A stretch of 64,000 nucleotides of DNA from Winogradskyella wandonensis. Lineage in GTDB: Bacteria > Bacteroidota > Bacteroidia > Flavobacteriales > Flavobacteriaceae. Location of the stretch: assembly GCF_004346845.1 (NCBI RefSeq), contig NZ_SMGI01000002.1, positions 620,001 through 684,000 of the forward strand, given 5' to 3'. Of the stretch, positions 44,097 through 52,719 are shown in pieces (the first letter of the stretch is position 1; every line of letters begins with the position of its first letter). The translations under genes and the position numbers were made by a program. The notes beneath the pieces were generated by a model. That model ran no database searches. It saw only the letters and a list, made by a program, of their open reading frames with translations, and had not been told where the DNA came from.

Positions 44097-44786
44097 TTAC
44101 ACAATAAATTCTGGATAGGTTTCTTTTAACAAATCTTCTGCTTTATTGGGTATAAGTTCAAAACTTATGTAACTCACTAAAATTAAGACCGTAAATAAAG
44201 TACAAGCTACTAGCAGTAAGTATGGATTGGTTAATGCGCCATTAGAAAGGTGAACTGTAGAGTACATTTGAGACAATAAAACAAGTCCTGTTGCACTGGC
44301 TTGCCTAAATATAATTTCTTCTAGTAGCCATTTTTTACCCGAAACGTCTTGTCTCTTTTTGTAATAACGGTTGAGTTTAAATGCCTTATAACCACTGTAA
44401 GTTGCAGCTAAGACATATAGTATTACAGAAAATGACTCTGCATATTCCGAGGAAAAGGAGATGTATAAAATAAAAAAGATGCTTATAGTAATTACTATTT
44501 GCGGTATTCGAAACCATTGTTTTAGCTCTTGCCAGAGGTATTTTCTATAACGTTTACCCATAGCCTTTTGCTTCTGTTCTATAGGCTCCATAAAACCAAA
44601 AATACCAAACTTTTTAAACGCCTTATCTCTAGCGTCTTCAAAACAGAGTTTTGGATTTTCCGTCCACATATTTTCGATATCGTTTGCCAAATGGTCTACG
44701 AGCTCGGTTTGCAAATCGTAATACTCAACAAAATGCTTTCTGGTAAATGCGTAAAGGTCTTGTATTTGGGATTTGTTAAGTTTCAT
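44097..44786 (-). CDS. HAAS-like membrane protein A of the PadR operon
   Basis: A 229-residue protein with an N-terminal helical domain of about 85 residues and then four or five membrane helices. The N-terminal part (ELVDHLANDIENMW, then FEDARDKAFKKFG) has the acidic-His pattern and the closing FG of HAAS-type domains, which in other phyla accompany PadR regulators. It is a paralogue of the neighbouring gene, whose ATG-stop junction it shares at base 44786. I infer a sensor or transporter-modulating role; no function is known for this exact family. Confidence 0.7.
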   Translation of the reverse strand: MKLNKSQIQDLYAFTRKHFVEYYDLQTELVDHLANDIENMWTENPKLCFEDARDKAFKKFGIFGFMEPIEQKQKAMGKRYRKYLWQELKQWFRIPQIVITISIFFILYISFSSEYAESFSVILYVLAATYSGYKAFKLNRYYKKRQDVSGKKWLLEEIIFRQASATGLVLLSQMYSTVHLSNGALTNPYLLLVACTLFTVLILVSYISFELIPNKAEDLLKETYPEFIV

Positions 44787-45424
44787 TAAGTTACACTTTT
44801 CATTATAAGTACTTTTTTAAGAGCGTATTTATAAACTCTATATCCAGCAAACATAACTATTAGGTATAAAGTTAAAATTATAGGTAGCCATATAGACTGC
44901 TGCGCTTTTGGAATGAGTTGTATTGGTAAATTGGTTATGAATATTCCAAAAGAAAAATAAAAAAATCCATAGTCCATATTTACAGACCTACCTAGTTTTT
45001 TTAACCATGATTTTATAAATTCATAAGTCATTATTACAAATGGTAAAAACAACACTACAAAAAACAATGGTTTTAACATTTTAGGAAATGACTGTGCAAT
45101 CCAATTAATCCCTAAATAAAAAAGAATAAAAAAAAGTAAATTCACAGGATCCTTTATTACTGATATTATTTCTTTTGAATGTTTTTTTCTGTAAATCTTA
45201 TTTGTGGTTTTCCAACTTTGAGTGTTAACAGCTTTAAGATTATTGTGCCAATTTGCGTTGATAAGACTTTGCTTAAAAAGTGTCTCAAAATCTGCTGAAC
45301 CTTCATATGACTCGATATCCGATACTAAATGATCTACCATCTCGAGACGTACATCCCAATATTTTATACCACCTTTTTTCAAATAATCATCAATACGCTG
45401 TATTTCTTCCTTATTTACTTTCAT
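44786..45424 (-). CDS. HAAS-like membrane protein B of the PadR operon
   Basis: A 212-residue paralogue of the next gene: an N-terminal helical domain with EMVDHLVSDIESYEG and FETLFKQSL, then four hydrophobic segments (FFILFYLGINWIAQSF, FFVVLFLPFVIMTYEF and others). It starts 1 base after the padR stop and its last base overlaps the start of gene A, so it is tightly coupled to both. Its HAAS domain lacks the final Phe-Gly of the partner and is more diverged. Confidence 0.7.
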   Translation of the reverse strand: MKVNKEEIQRIDDYLKKGGIKYWDVRLEMVDHLVSDIESYEGSADFETLFKQSLINANWHNNLKAVNTQSWKTTNKIYRKKHSKEIISVIKDPVNLLFFILFYLGINWIAQSFPKMLKPLFFVVLFLPFVIMTYEFIKSWLKKLGRSVNMDYGFFYFSFGIFITNLPIQLIPKAQQSIWLPIILTLYLIVMFAGYRVYKYALKKVLIMKSVT

Positions 45425-45425
45425 T

Positions 45426-45758
45426 TTATGCCAATTTAGGATTAACCAAAGCTTGCATCGTTTTAATATACTCGGCTAGTTCTTCCAGCTTGTTTACCGT
45501 TTCTTTGGTGCCGTTTTCTGTAAGTTTGTAATACTTGCGCAAGCGGTTATCGACTTTAGCAACCTCTACATCTAGTAAGCCTTCGGCCTCAAGTTTGTGC
45601 AATGCTGGATACAATGCGCCTTCAGTAATATTAAGTTCGCCTTTAGTCAATACCTTTACCTTTTGGGTAATTTCGTAACCGTACATTTTATCGTTTTCGT
45701 TTAATAACTTTAAGATAATAGTGGTTAAACTTCCCTTGTATAATTTTGAATTACTCAT
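45426..45758 (-). CDS. PadR-family transcriptional regulator
   Basis: A 110-residue winged-helix repressor. The N-terminal PadR domain is clear: KLYKGSLTTIILKLLNENDKMYGYEI, ITEGALYPALHKLEAEGLL and the wing RLRKYYKLTENG. A C-terminal helix serves for dimerisation. ATG 45758 was chosen over ATG 45773 because a perfect -7 box lies between them. The promoter is covered by a perfect inverted repeat (45767-45789), so autorepression is likely. It is first in a five-gene operon with two HAAS-like proteins, a DUF5687 permease and an ABC ATPase. Confidence 0.92.
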   Translation of the reverse strand: MSNSKLYKGSLTTIILKLLNENDKMYGYEITQKVKVLTKGELNITEGALYPALHKLEAEGLLDVEVAKVDNRLRKYYKLTENGTKETVNKLEELAEYIKTMQALVNPKLA

Positions 45759-45762
45759 AAAA

Positions 45763-45770
45763 CAAATATA
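45763..45770 (-). promoter_or_regulatory. -7 box of the PadR operon
   Basis: TATATTTG on the minus strand is a perfect TAnnTTTG match, 4 bases from the padR ATG, so the mRNA may be leaderless. No clear -33 TTG is seen. Confidence 0.55.
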
Positions 45771-45789
45771 CATAATTTTCTTATGTATA
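45767..45789. promoter_or_regulatory. Probable PadR operator
   Basis: TATACATAA-TTTTC-TTATGTATA is a perfect 9-bp inverted repeat that overlaps the -7 box. The outer TATACAT/ATGTATA halves carry the ACAT/ATGT signature known from PadR-family operators. Its position would block RNA polymerase. Confidence 0.7.
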
Positions 45790-45892
45790 AGTTTCTTAGG
45801 TATTCATTTTTTAAGAAAATTTTAAAATCTACATCCTTTGAATGACCTTAGTTTAAGTGATGTATTATGTATCTTCGCCAAAAACTTTTGCT

Positions 45893-46951
45893 ATGGCACA
45901 ATTTCATACCCTTTCTATAAAATCTATTGACCGTGTTACTGAAAAATCAGTAGCCATTACTTTTGATATTCCTGCAAGCTTAGAAGAAAATTTTAAGTTC
46001 AAAGCTGGGCAGTACATTACGCTAAAAACCGAAATCAATGGCGAAGATATTCGTCGCGATTACTCTATTTGCTCTTCGGTAAGTAGTGGTAATTTAACGG
46101 TAGCAGTAAAAGCTGTTGAAAACGGAACGTTCTCGGTTTATGCTAATGAAAAACTAAATGCAGGAGATGTTTTAGAAGTTGCCGAACCCAATGGTCGCTT
46201 TGTTTTTGAAGCTAACGATGCCAAAACAAGAACTGTTGCTGCGTTTGCCGCAGGAAGTGGAATAACACCAATTTTAAGCATAGCCAAAACCTTACTAGAA
46301 GACGAACCTTTTAGTAATTTTATTTTAGTTTACGGAAACAAACGTCTCAAGGATGCTATGTTTGCGAAGGACTTGTTAGAATTAAAGCAAACCTTTGGCA
46401 ATCGTTTTCATGTGCACTTTATTTACAGTCAAGCTCAAGAAGAGGATGCACTTTTTGGACGTATCGAAAAAAGTACTGTAAATCTCATTGTAAAAAACAA
46501 GTACAAAGGTGTTACCATAGACAGCTTCTATTTATGTGGGCCAGAAGCCATGATTCATGTTGTAAAAGATGTGCTTCTAGAAAACAATATTAAAGAAAAG
46601 CAGATTTTCTTTGAATTATTTACGGCGCCAACAGAAACTGAAGCCGATACTTCTACTGAAATTGGAAATGGAAAAACACAACTTAAAGTTATTGTTGATG
46701 ATGAAGAGTTTGAGTTTGAAATGAACCAAGACACCACAATTCTTGATGCAGCTCTAAAACAAGATGTAGATGCACCATACTCTTGCCAAGGTGGCATCTG
46801 CAGTAGCTGTATTGCAAGAATTACTGAAGGTGAAGCTACTATGCGACAAAACAATATCTTAACGGATAACGAAGTTGCTGAAGGTTTAATTCTCACTTGC
46901 CAGGCGCATCCTACAACACCGAAGGTAGTTGTGGATTATGACGATGTGTAA
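45893..46951 (+). CDS. PaaE-like ferredoxin reductase (FAD, NAD(P), [2Fe-2S])
   Basis: A 352-residue electron-transfer protein of the 1,2-phenylacetyl-CoA epoxidase subunit E type. The FAD-binding motif is RDYSIC (about 55-60), the NAD(P) region has FAAGSGITPILSI, and a C-terminal plant-type ferredoxin domain holds the [2Fe-2S] ligands C298, C303, C306 and C336. No other paa genes are nearby, so it may serve another oxygenase or desaturase; family names such as ferredoxin-NADP reductase fit as well. ATG 45893 (MAQFHTLSIK) is preferred over the longer frame. A -7-like TATCTTCG lies at 45870-45877. Confidence 0.88.
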   Translation: MAQFHTLSIKSIDRVTEKSVAITFDIPASLEENFKFKAGQYITLKTEINGEDIRRDYSICSSVSSGNLTVAVKAVENGTFSVYANEKLNAGDVLEVAEPNGRFVFEANDAKTRTVAAFAAGSGITPILSIAKTLLEDEPFSNFILVYGNKRLKDAMFAKDLLELKQTFGNRFHVHFIYSQAQEEDALFGRIEKSTVNLIVKNKYKGVTIDSFYLCGPEAMIHVVKDVLLENNIKEKQIFFELFTAPTETEADTSTEIGNGKTQLKVIVDDEEFEFEMNQDTTILDAALKQDVDAPYSCQGGICSSCIARITEGEATMRQNNILTDNEVAEGLILTCQAHPTTPKVVVDYDDV

Positions 46952-46971
46952 AAAAGAGCCCATCTCTTAAT

Positions 46972-46990
46972 CTCTTCCCAAAGGGAAGAG
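46972..46990. repeat. Palindrome CTCTTCCC-AAA-GGGAAGAG
   Basis: A perfect 8-bp inverted repeat with an AAA centre, followed by an A/T tract, 21 bases after the PaaE-like stop. It belongs to the CCTCTCC-type family (compare 33761-33777) and could end transcription. Confidence 0.75.
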
Positions 46991-47097
46991 AAAAATTTTT
47001 CGATTGGAGATTTATTTAAACGTATTGGTTACTGAGCTAAGTCAAAGTGGCAATCAATAAGTTTATTTCTTTTCTTAAATTGAACAAAAATCATTGA

Positions 47098-47667
47098 ATG
47101 AAAGTTAAGATTCTGTATTGTTTTGTTTATCTAATAATAGCTGCGCTACTTACAAGCTGTAACAAGCAAAAGGCAAATCCTATTGCGACAGTTAACAACT
47201 ATTTTGAAGCTCGAACTCAAGGAAATTTTAATGCGCTTAAAAAACAAGTAAGCGACAGTATTACTTTAATTTCCGGTGATTTTATAATGCCATATAGCCG
47301 AGAAAGTCTTTACCAGCAATATAAATGGGATTCTGTTTTTCAATCAAAATACAATATTTTAAAAGCAGTCGAAACAAATGAAAAAGTTATAGCCACTGTA
47401 TCACAAAATTGTATTCGGAATGCATTTTTAGAAAATAATCCTTTGGTATACCAGCTTGAAATTTCATTCAAAAATGGTAAGATTGAAAAAATTAAAGACT
47501 TAGATTATATTGATGTTAATTGGAATATCTGGACATCAAAAAAAGATAGTCTAGTAAATTGGGTTGCCAAAAATCATCCAAAACTTGATGGTTTTGTAAA
47601 TGATATGAGCATGATGGGTGCCATAAACTACGTTAAAGCTATTGAACTATACCAGAAGAAGAATTAA
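47098..47667 (+). CDS. Lipoprotein of unknown function, NTF2-like
   Basis: A 189-residue lipoprotein: signal peptide with lipobox LTSC (Cys at 21). The body pattern (ANPIATVNNYFEARTQGNFNAL followed by beta strands) suggests a cone-shaped NTF2/SnoaL-like fold, but I cannot name a family. It stands alone and converges on the glycosyltransferase gene with a 21-base gap. Confidence 0.7.
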   Translation: MKVKILYCFVYLIIAALLTSCNKQKANPIATVNNYFEARTQGNFNALKKQVSDSITLISGDFIMPYSRESLYQQYKWDSVFQSKYNILKAVETNEKVIATVSQNCIRNAFLENNPLVYQLEISFKNGKIEKIKDLDYIDVNWNIWTSKKDSLVNWVAKNHPKLDGFVNDMSMMGAINYVKAIELYQKKN

Positions 47668-47688
47668 TAGCTTTCTAATAATTTGTAA

Positions 47689-48708
47689 TTACGCATCTAA
47701 AACATCTCCAATCTTCTTAACTACAGCATCTACCGAAACGCTACCAGCAGCATTTTCATAGCCTTCGGGTTGTTTGTTGCCGTAGATAGATGTTGGGATT
47801 TTAGGATACTTTTCTCTGTCTGCCACTAGGCAATAATCTTTTGGTTGGTTAAACGGTGAAAATCCCGCAAACGGATGTGTTACACCCCAAATGGTAACCA
47901 CTTTTACACCAAGCATGGCAGCCATATGCGCATTTCCAGAATCCATGGCTAACATTACATCTAGGTTAGAAATGACATCTAACTCTTCGCTTAAACTTAA
48001 TTTTCCTGCTATGGATTTGGTGTTTGGTGTTTGGGCTTCAATCTGATTTAGCTGAAGAACTTCAGTATTACCACCTCCAAAAAGAATGATATTATTTGCT
48101 CTGGAAAGCTGATTAATCACCAATTTCATCTGCTCTAACGGATACATTTTACCTTCAAATGCCGCAAACGGTGCAATGCCAATAATTGGTAAATTCTTAT
48201 TAGAAATGAAGTGTCTCAACTTTTCATTTAAACTCGCTTTTTTAGGGAAATTAGGATTTGATAAGTCTACTAGGAAACCTAACGCTTCAAACACATCGGC
48301 ATAACGTTGGTGCGTGGTTTTTAATTGCTGAAATATTTCGCCTGAAACTAAAGCCTTCTTTTCGTTTCGGCCTTTGTGTATTTGTTTAAAATTTCCACCT
48401 AAAAAAAACTTTAAAATCTTTGTCCGAAGTACATTATGGATGTCGGCTACGCCATCAATCCTTAGTTTCTTTAGTTCTCTTGAAAGTTTATAAAGTCCTA
48501 AAATACCTTTGTGTTTTCCCTTTAAATCGGCTTCAAAAACTGATACATTTTTTAAATCTCTAAAGAATGGGGCAAAAAATGCCCGAGTAACTACAGTAAT
48601 TTTTAGGTCGGGATATTTTTGGGTTAACGCAGTAATAACAGGTACAGACATGGCTACGTCTCCCATGGCTGAGAAACGTAAAACGAGTATGTGTTTAGGT
48701 TTGGACAT
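47689..48708 (-). CDS. Glycosyltransferase family 9 (heptosyltransferase-like)
   Basis: A 339-residue GT-B enzyme of the ADP-heptose:LPS heptosyltransferase family, probably adding a sugar to the lipopolysaccharide core. The N-terminal ILVLRFSAMGDVAMSVPVI and the C-terminal LAMDSGNAHMAAMLGVKVVTIWG signatures are clear. ATG 48708 (MSKPKHILV) starts just before the first strand; the longer frame is not supported. It lies 147 bases after the DUF4254 gene; GT9-DUF4254 pairs are common in this phylum. Confidence 0.92.
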   Translation of the reverse strand: MSKPKHILVLRFSAMGDVAMSVPVITALTQKYPDLKITVVTRAFFAPFFRDLKNVSVFEADLKGKHKGILGLYKLSRELKKLRIDGVADIHNVLRTKILKFFLGGNFKQIHKGRNEKKALVSGEIFQQLKTTHQRYADVFEALGFLVDLSNPNFPKKASLNEKLRHFISNKNLPIIGIAPFAAFEGKMYPLEQMKLVINQLSRANNIILFGGGNTEVLQLNQIEAQTPNTKSIAGKLSLSEELDVISNLDVMLAMDSGNAHMAAMLGVKVVTIWGVTHPFAGFSPFNQPKDYCLVADREKYPKIPTSIYGNKQPEGYENAAGSVSVDAVVKKIGDVLDA

Positions 48709-48809
48709 TTTGTTAAATGGCACACTGAGCATTGCTTGATGAGAAACATATTTCGAAGAAAGCACCTTACGCAGTAAGTTGTAAGTGTGTCAAATATCAA
48801 TTTTAAAGA

Positions 48810-48834
48810 TTTCTCGACTACGCTCGAAATGACA
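48810..48834 (+). repeat. Dispersed palindrome, CGACTNCGCTC family
   Basis: A 25-base unit containing TCTCGACTACGCTCGA and ending AATGACA, in the gap between the GT9 and DUF4254 genes. It differs from the unit at 30783-30807 by one base. Confidence 0.75.
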
Positions 48835-48855
48835 GTAGTTTATGTACGTTGCTAA

Positions 48856-49464
48856 TTATTTTTGTCCGCGCAACACTGGGTTAAGCTCATCATCGTTGTA
48901 CATTTTCATTTGCTTGTACACTTTCATATACTTATCGCCATTAGCAATATCTGTCAATAAATCGTCAATGGCTGTGCTTAGGTCCACACGTTGCTCCAAT
49001 AAAACATCTAGTTTTTTCTGGCAAGCTGCTTTATGGCTGTCACTTGCATCTTCGCGAACAGTCTCTAAATGCATATGGTAAATTTTAAGTGCCAAAATAG
49101 ACAAGCGGTCGATTGCCCACGCAGGACTTTCGGAATTTATTTTAGCATTTGGCTTTACCTCTACATCTTTGTATTTGTCAAGAAAGTAGCTGTCTATATA
49201 TTCTACCGTGTCTGTTCGGTCTTGGTTAGACGCATCAATCATTCGCTTTAATTTTAAAGCGGCAACTGGGTCTATATTTGGGTCTCTAATAATATCTTCG
49301 TATGCCCATTGTACAGTGTCTATCCAACATTTTCTGTATAATAAATGAGCGATTAAATCGTCATTCTTATCATACTTATTTGTAAACGGTTGATCAACGG
49401 TGTTTAATACTTTATACGTTTTAATGACGTCTTGAAATATGGAGTTTGCTTTTTCTGAAAACAT
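48856..49464 (-). CDS. DUF4254 protein
   Basis: A 202-residue, mostly helical, soluble protein of the DUF4254 family (for example ANSIFQDVIKTYKVL, YRKCWIDTVQWAYEDIIRDP and WAIDRLSILALKIYHM). The length and conserved Trp, His and Arg positions fit. No signal peptide. It is the neighbour of a GT9 gene as in many Bacteroidota, hinting at lipopolysaccharide core synthesis, but no activity is known. Confidence 0.92.
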   Translation of the reverse strand: MFSEKANSIFQDVIKTYKVLNTVDQPFTNKYDKNDDLIAHLLYRKCWIDTVQWAYEDIIRDPNIDPVAALKLKRMIDASNQDRTDTVEYIDSYFLDKYKDVEVKPNAKINSESPAWAIDRLSILALKIYHMHLETVREDASDSHKAACQKKLDVLLEQRVDLSTAIDDLLTDIANGDKYMKVYKQMKMYNDDELNPVLRGQK

Positions 49465-49483
49465 TGTAAAAGATTTAGTTCTG

Positions 49484-49510
49484 CAAATATAGTTTGAATT
49501 ATTAACTTTG
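49484..49510. promoter_or_regulatory. Back-to-back -7 boxes for DUF4254 and upp
   Basis: TATATTTG on the minus strand (49484-49491) and TAACTTTG on the plus strand (49503-49510) are both perfect TAnnTTTG matches, 11 bases apart and pointing away from each other, 19 and 24 bases from their start codons. The two promoters must overlap in their upstream parts. Confidence 0.5.
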
Positions 49511-49534
49511 AATACTCAATACTTATCTAGCCTT

Positions 49535-50194
49535 ATGCACATTCATCATCTTTCTGAAACACCATCAATCTTAAACACATTTCTTGCTGAAATTAGAGAT
49601 GAGGTGATTCAAAAAGATTCTATGCGTTTTAGAAGAAATATTGAGCGTATCGGTGAAATCTTAGGTTATGAATTGAGTAAATCCCTTCAATATAATTCTA
49701 AAAAAATTACAACTCCGCTTGATAATTTACAGGCGCAACTTCATCAAAAAGATATTGTTCTCTGCTCTATCTTAAGAGCAGGAGTTCCGCTGCATAACGG
49801 CTTACTTAACTACTTTGACACAGCGGAAAATGCATTTATTTCAGCTTACAGACAACACAAAGAAAACCCAGAAAGTTTTGATATCGTTGTGGAGTACTTG
49901 GCTTGTCCTAGTTTAGAAAACAAGACGCTTATATTAGCAGACCCAATGCTGGCTACAGGACAATCTATGGTCGCTACTTTTGAAGCTTTAAAACCTTTTG
50001 GTACGCCAAAAGAAATTCATTTGGTAAGTGTTATTGGGGCACAAAAAGGTGTGGATTTTGTTTCAGAAAATTTTGACACTGACTCCCATTTATGGATTGC
50101 TGCTATTGATCAAAAACTAAACGAAAAAGGATACATCGTTCCTGGGCTTGGCGATGCTGGCGATTTGGCATTTGGCACCAAATTACAGAATTAA
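49535..50194 (+). CDS. upp: Uracil phosphoribosyltransferase
   Basis: Salvage enzyme that forms UMP from uracil and PRPP. The PRPP-binding loop reads LILADPMLATGQSM, the RAGVPLHNGLL segment is typical of Upp, and the C-terminus GLGDAGDLAFGT is the uracil-binding region. 219 residues from ATG 49535 (MHIHHLSE). The longer frame from TTG 49508 overlaps the -7 box and is rejected. The last 12 bases overlap the end of the convergent DUF6427 gene. Confidence 0.94.
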   Translation: MHIHHLSETPSILNTFLAEIRDEVIQKDSMRFRRNIERIGEILGYELSKSLQYNSKKITTPLDNLQAQLHQKDIVLCSILRAGVPLHNGLLNYFDTAENAFISAYRQHKENPESFDIVVEYLACPSLENKTLILADPMLATGQSMVATFEALKPFGTPKEIHLVSVIGAQKGVDFVSENFDTDSHLWIAAIDQKLNEKGYIVPGLGDAGDLAFGTKLQN

Positions 50195-51100
50195 ATTAAG
50201 GATAGGCACCAGAAGTAAAAGCGCCACAAAAACCTCTTTAAACCATTTCTCTTCTATAGTTTCTAAGTAATTGGCAACTATAATAGCAAATGGAACGAGA
50301 ATAAAAACGAATTCGTTTCCATTTTTTAAAGGTGCAATCACTGCAATGATTACTGCGACAATCGATGCTATTACAATTAGCACGTGCGATGGCTTCATTT
50401 TTTTATTCTTTTCTGAAATTCCCTTTAAATAATACACCAAACTCCAAAAATAGACAGATGCGACAATGGTTAATTTTAAAATATTGGACAGCGAATTATA
50501 CACAGAAAAGTCAAAGCTAATTGCCATACTAAAATTACTAAGTAGCAAGAATTGGTCTTTACATAAAACATTGTAAAGTATTAGAAGTATGGCTACGGTA
50601 AGTATTCCAAATACGGAAACCATGATATATTTTACTTCACTTTGCCAATAATAGGCTAAGGCAACAATGAGAACAACCACATAAAGAATTGCCCAAGAAT
50701 AGAATAAGGTTGCGAGACCAATCCATAGTGCAGCATCAAAAAACTTTTTAATTAATCCTTTTTTAGAATGAAGACTAAGTAATCTTCGCATAGCAAATAA
50801 CACAAGGAGATTTGCTACCAACAAATTAACGTCTGAAAACGCTTCTGGAATTGCCAGAAACAACAAGCCTAGCATCATTATAGCGAAACTATGACGCTTG
50901 GTAAGGTTATTTTTAGAAACAATGAAGTCGGTTATAAACATATAAAAAAGGCCAATAAATAAGATTAGCCCATGAACAGCCATTGATAAATTTTCTAAAT
51001 CTTTCTGAAAAAAAATATGATATACAAATGCAATTATAATCAACGCGCAACCAATTATTAGGTTGACAGGTTTAGATTTACTAAAAATGCTTGTAATCAT
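50183..51100 (-). CDS. DUF6427 membrane protein
   Basis: A 305-residue integral membrane protein with about nine or ten predicted helices and short loops. It resembles the flavobacterial DUF6427 family (MITSIFSKSKPVNL start, AIPEAFSD loop). Function unknown. It starts divergently from the DUF6341 gene and ends 12 bases inside the end of upp. The same upp-DUF6427-DUF6341-purD order is typical of the family. Confidence 0.8.
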   Translation of the reverse strand: MITSIFSKSKPVNLIIGCALIIIAFVYHIFFQKDLENLSMAVHGLILFIGLFYMFITDFIVSKNNLTKRHSFAIMMLGLLFLAIPEAFSDVNLLVANLLVLFAMRRLLSLHSKKGLIKKFFDAALWIGLATLFYSWAILYVVVLIVALAYYWQSEVKYIMVSVFGILTVAILLILYNVLCKDQFLLLSNFSMAISFDFSVYNSLSNILKLTIVASVYFWSLVYYLKGISEKNKKMKPSHVLIVIASIVAVIIAVIAPLKNGNEFVFILVPFAIIVANYLETIEEKWFKEVFVALLLLVPILNLIL

Positions 51101-51120
51101 TTGCAGTTTTTGTATTTTTG
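51091..51120 (+). promoter_or_regulatory. Promoter for the DUF6341 gene
   Basis: TTG (51091-51093), a 19-base spacer and TATTTTTG (51113-51120): the full Bacteroidota consensus spacing with a perfect -7 box. It begins inside the first codons of the divergent DUF6427 gene. Confidence 0.75.
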
Positions 51121-51141
51121 CTCTGTAAATTTATTAAAGTT

Positions 51142-51369
51142 ATGAAGGATTTCTTTTACGGTATACAAGATTTATTTGTTGACGTGCTTTTTGCGCCACT
51201 AGACTTTCTTAGAGAATTAGAGTTAACTAACTGGTGGGCAGCCAATGCTATGTCATGGTTTTTTATGCTTATTGGCTTTGTAGCCTTTGTATATTGGATG
51301 CTAGAGCTTAAAAAATATAACGATAACAACGAAGAAGATAAAAGCGTTTCGGCTCACTCTTATTTATAA
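51142..51369 (+). CDS. DUF6341 small membrane protein
   Basis: A 75-residue protein starting MKDFFYGIQDLFVDVLFAPL, then LTNWWAANAMSWFFMLIGFVAFVYWMLEL as a membrane segment and an acidic tail. This matches the flavobacterial DUF6341 family. ATG 51142 follows the promoter by 21 bases; the longer frame starts inside the -7 region. Its end overlaps the purD stop by 6 bases on the other strand. Confidence 0.85.
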   Translation: MKDFFYGIQDLFVDVLFAPLDFLRELELTNWWAANAMSWFFMLIGFVAFVYWMLELKKYNDNNEEDKSVSAHSYL

Positions 51370-52635
51370 GTCAAAACCAATATCTTTTCTAAAATACATC
51401 TTATCAAAACATAGTTTATCTATGCTATGGTAAGATTTTTTTATGGCCTGTTGGTAAGTGTCGCCAAAAGATGTTATTGCCATTACTCTTCCTCCAGAAG
51501 TTACTATTTTTCCGTCCTTTAACTGCGCTCCAGCATGAAACGGTATCGAATCTGTGATAGTTTCTAGTCCAATAATTTCTTTACCTTTCTCATAAGCCTC
51601 AGGGTAGCCGCCAGAGACTAGCATTATTGTGGTTGCAGCTCGTGAATCGATGTCTAAGTTAATTTCCGAGAGTGTTTCATTTCCCATAGCTTTAAAAATC
51701 TCAACGATATCTGTTTTTAATCTCGGTAGTACAACTTCAGTTTCTGGGTCGCCCATACGTACGTTGTATTCGATAACTTTTGGGTCATCACCTACTTTTA
51801 TAAGGCCTATAAAAACAAAGCCTACATAAGGCAGATTATCTTTTTTTAGACCTTCAATAGTTGGTCTAACAATTCTCGTTTCAATCTTCTGTAAAAAATC
51901 GTCAGTAGCAAACGGTACGGGAGAAATCGCTCCCATTCCTCCAGTATTTAAGCCTGTATCACCTTCGCCAATACGTTTATAATCTTTTGCTGTTGGTAGA
52001 ATTTTGTAATCTTTCCCATCGGTTAATACAAAACAACTCAACTCAATCCCATCTAAAAACTCTTCAATGACGACTTTAGTACTAGCATTTCCGAATTTAG
52101 AATCTACAAGCATGTGTTTAAGCTCCGTTTTAGCTTCTTCTAAATCATTAAGAATTAAAACCCCTTTTCCTGCTGCTAGACCATCAGCTTTTAATACATA
52201 TGGTGCTTGTAACTTTTCTAGAAAAGCATAGCCTTCTTCCAAATTAGCTGCTGTAAAACTCTCGTAAGCAGCGGTTGGAATATTGTGACGCATCATAAAC
52301 TTCTTGGCAAACTCCTTACTACCTTCGAGTTCTGCTGCAGCTTTCTGCGGACCAATCACTGTAACGTGTTTTAGGGTATCGTCATTTAAGAAAAAATCAT
52401 GAATTCCTTGAACCAATGGGTCTTCTGGCCCAACAACCACCATGTCTATTTTGTTTTTTATAACAGCGTTTTTAATCGCTTGAAAATCTGTTACAGCTAT
52501 TGGAAGATTTACAGCTATTTTAGAAGTTCCAGAATTTCCGGGCGCAACAAAGAGCGATTTACAAAGTGGACTTTGTGCTATTTTCCAAGCAAATGTGTGT
52601 TCTCTTCCGCCAGAACCAAGTACTAAAATATTCAT
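51364..52635 (-). CDS. purD: Phosphoribosylamine-glycine ligase
   Basis: ATP-grasp enzyme of purine synthesis that joins phosphoribosylamine and glycine. The N-terminal MNILVLGSGGREHTFAWKI, the ATP-grasp segments (VLKADGLAAGKGVLIL, EFLDGIELSCFVL) and the metal-binding region EYNVRMGDPETEVVLPRL are intact. 423 residues from ATG 52635, with a promoter (TTG-N21-TATTTTTG) just upstream. The longer frame from 52686 lies in the promoter and is rejected. No other pur genes are adjacent. Confidence 0.97.
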   Translation of the reverse strand: MNILVLGSGGREHTFAWKIAQSPLCKSLFVAPGNSGTSKIAVNLPIAVTDFQAIKNAVIKNKIDMVVVGPEDPLVQGIHDFFLNDDTLKHVTVIGPQKAAAELEGSKEFAKKFMMRHNIPTAAYESFTAANLEEGYAFLEKLQAPYVLKADGLAAGKGVLILNDLEEAKTELKHMLVDSKFGNASTKVVIEEFLDGIELSCFVLTDGKDYKILPTAKDYKRIGEGDTGLNTGGMGAISPVPFATDDFLQKIETRIVRPTIEGLKKDNLPYVGFVFIGLIKVGDDPKVIEYNVRMGDPETEVVLPRLKTDIVEIFKAMGNETLSEINLDIDSRAATTIMLVSGGYPEAYEKGKEIIGLETITDSIPFHAGAQLKDGKIVTSGGRVMAITSFGDTYQQAIKKSYHSIDKLCFDKMYFRKDIGFDL

Positions 52636-52654
52636 GAGTTGTGTGTTGTTTGCA

Positions 52655-52686
52655 CAAAAATAATTGCTTTTACGCTTAAAAAACAA
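52655..52686 (-). promoter_or_regulatory. Promoter for purD
   Basis: On the minus strand TTG (52684-52686), a 21-base spacer and TATTTTTG (52655-52662), a perfect -7 box 19 bases before the purD ATG. No purine riboswitch-like structure was recognised. Confidence 0.65.
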
Positions 52687-52719
52687 TTAATTTACACAAA
52701 CCTTTTGGCTTCATATTTT

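Noticed and set aside
46555-46896. 113-codon minus-strand frame opposite the PaaE-like gene
   Set aside because: Antisense to the ferredoxin domain, whose Cys ligands are intact; Ser-rich shadow composition.
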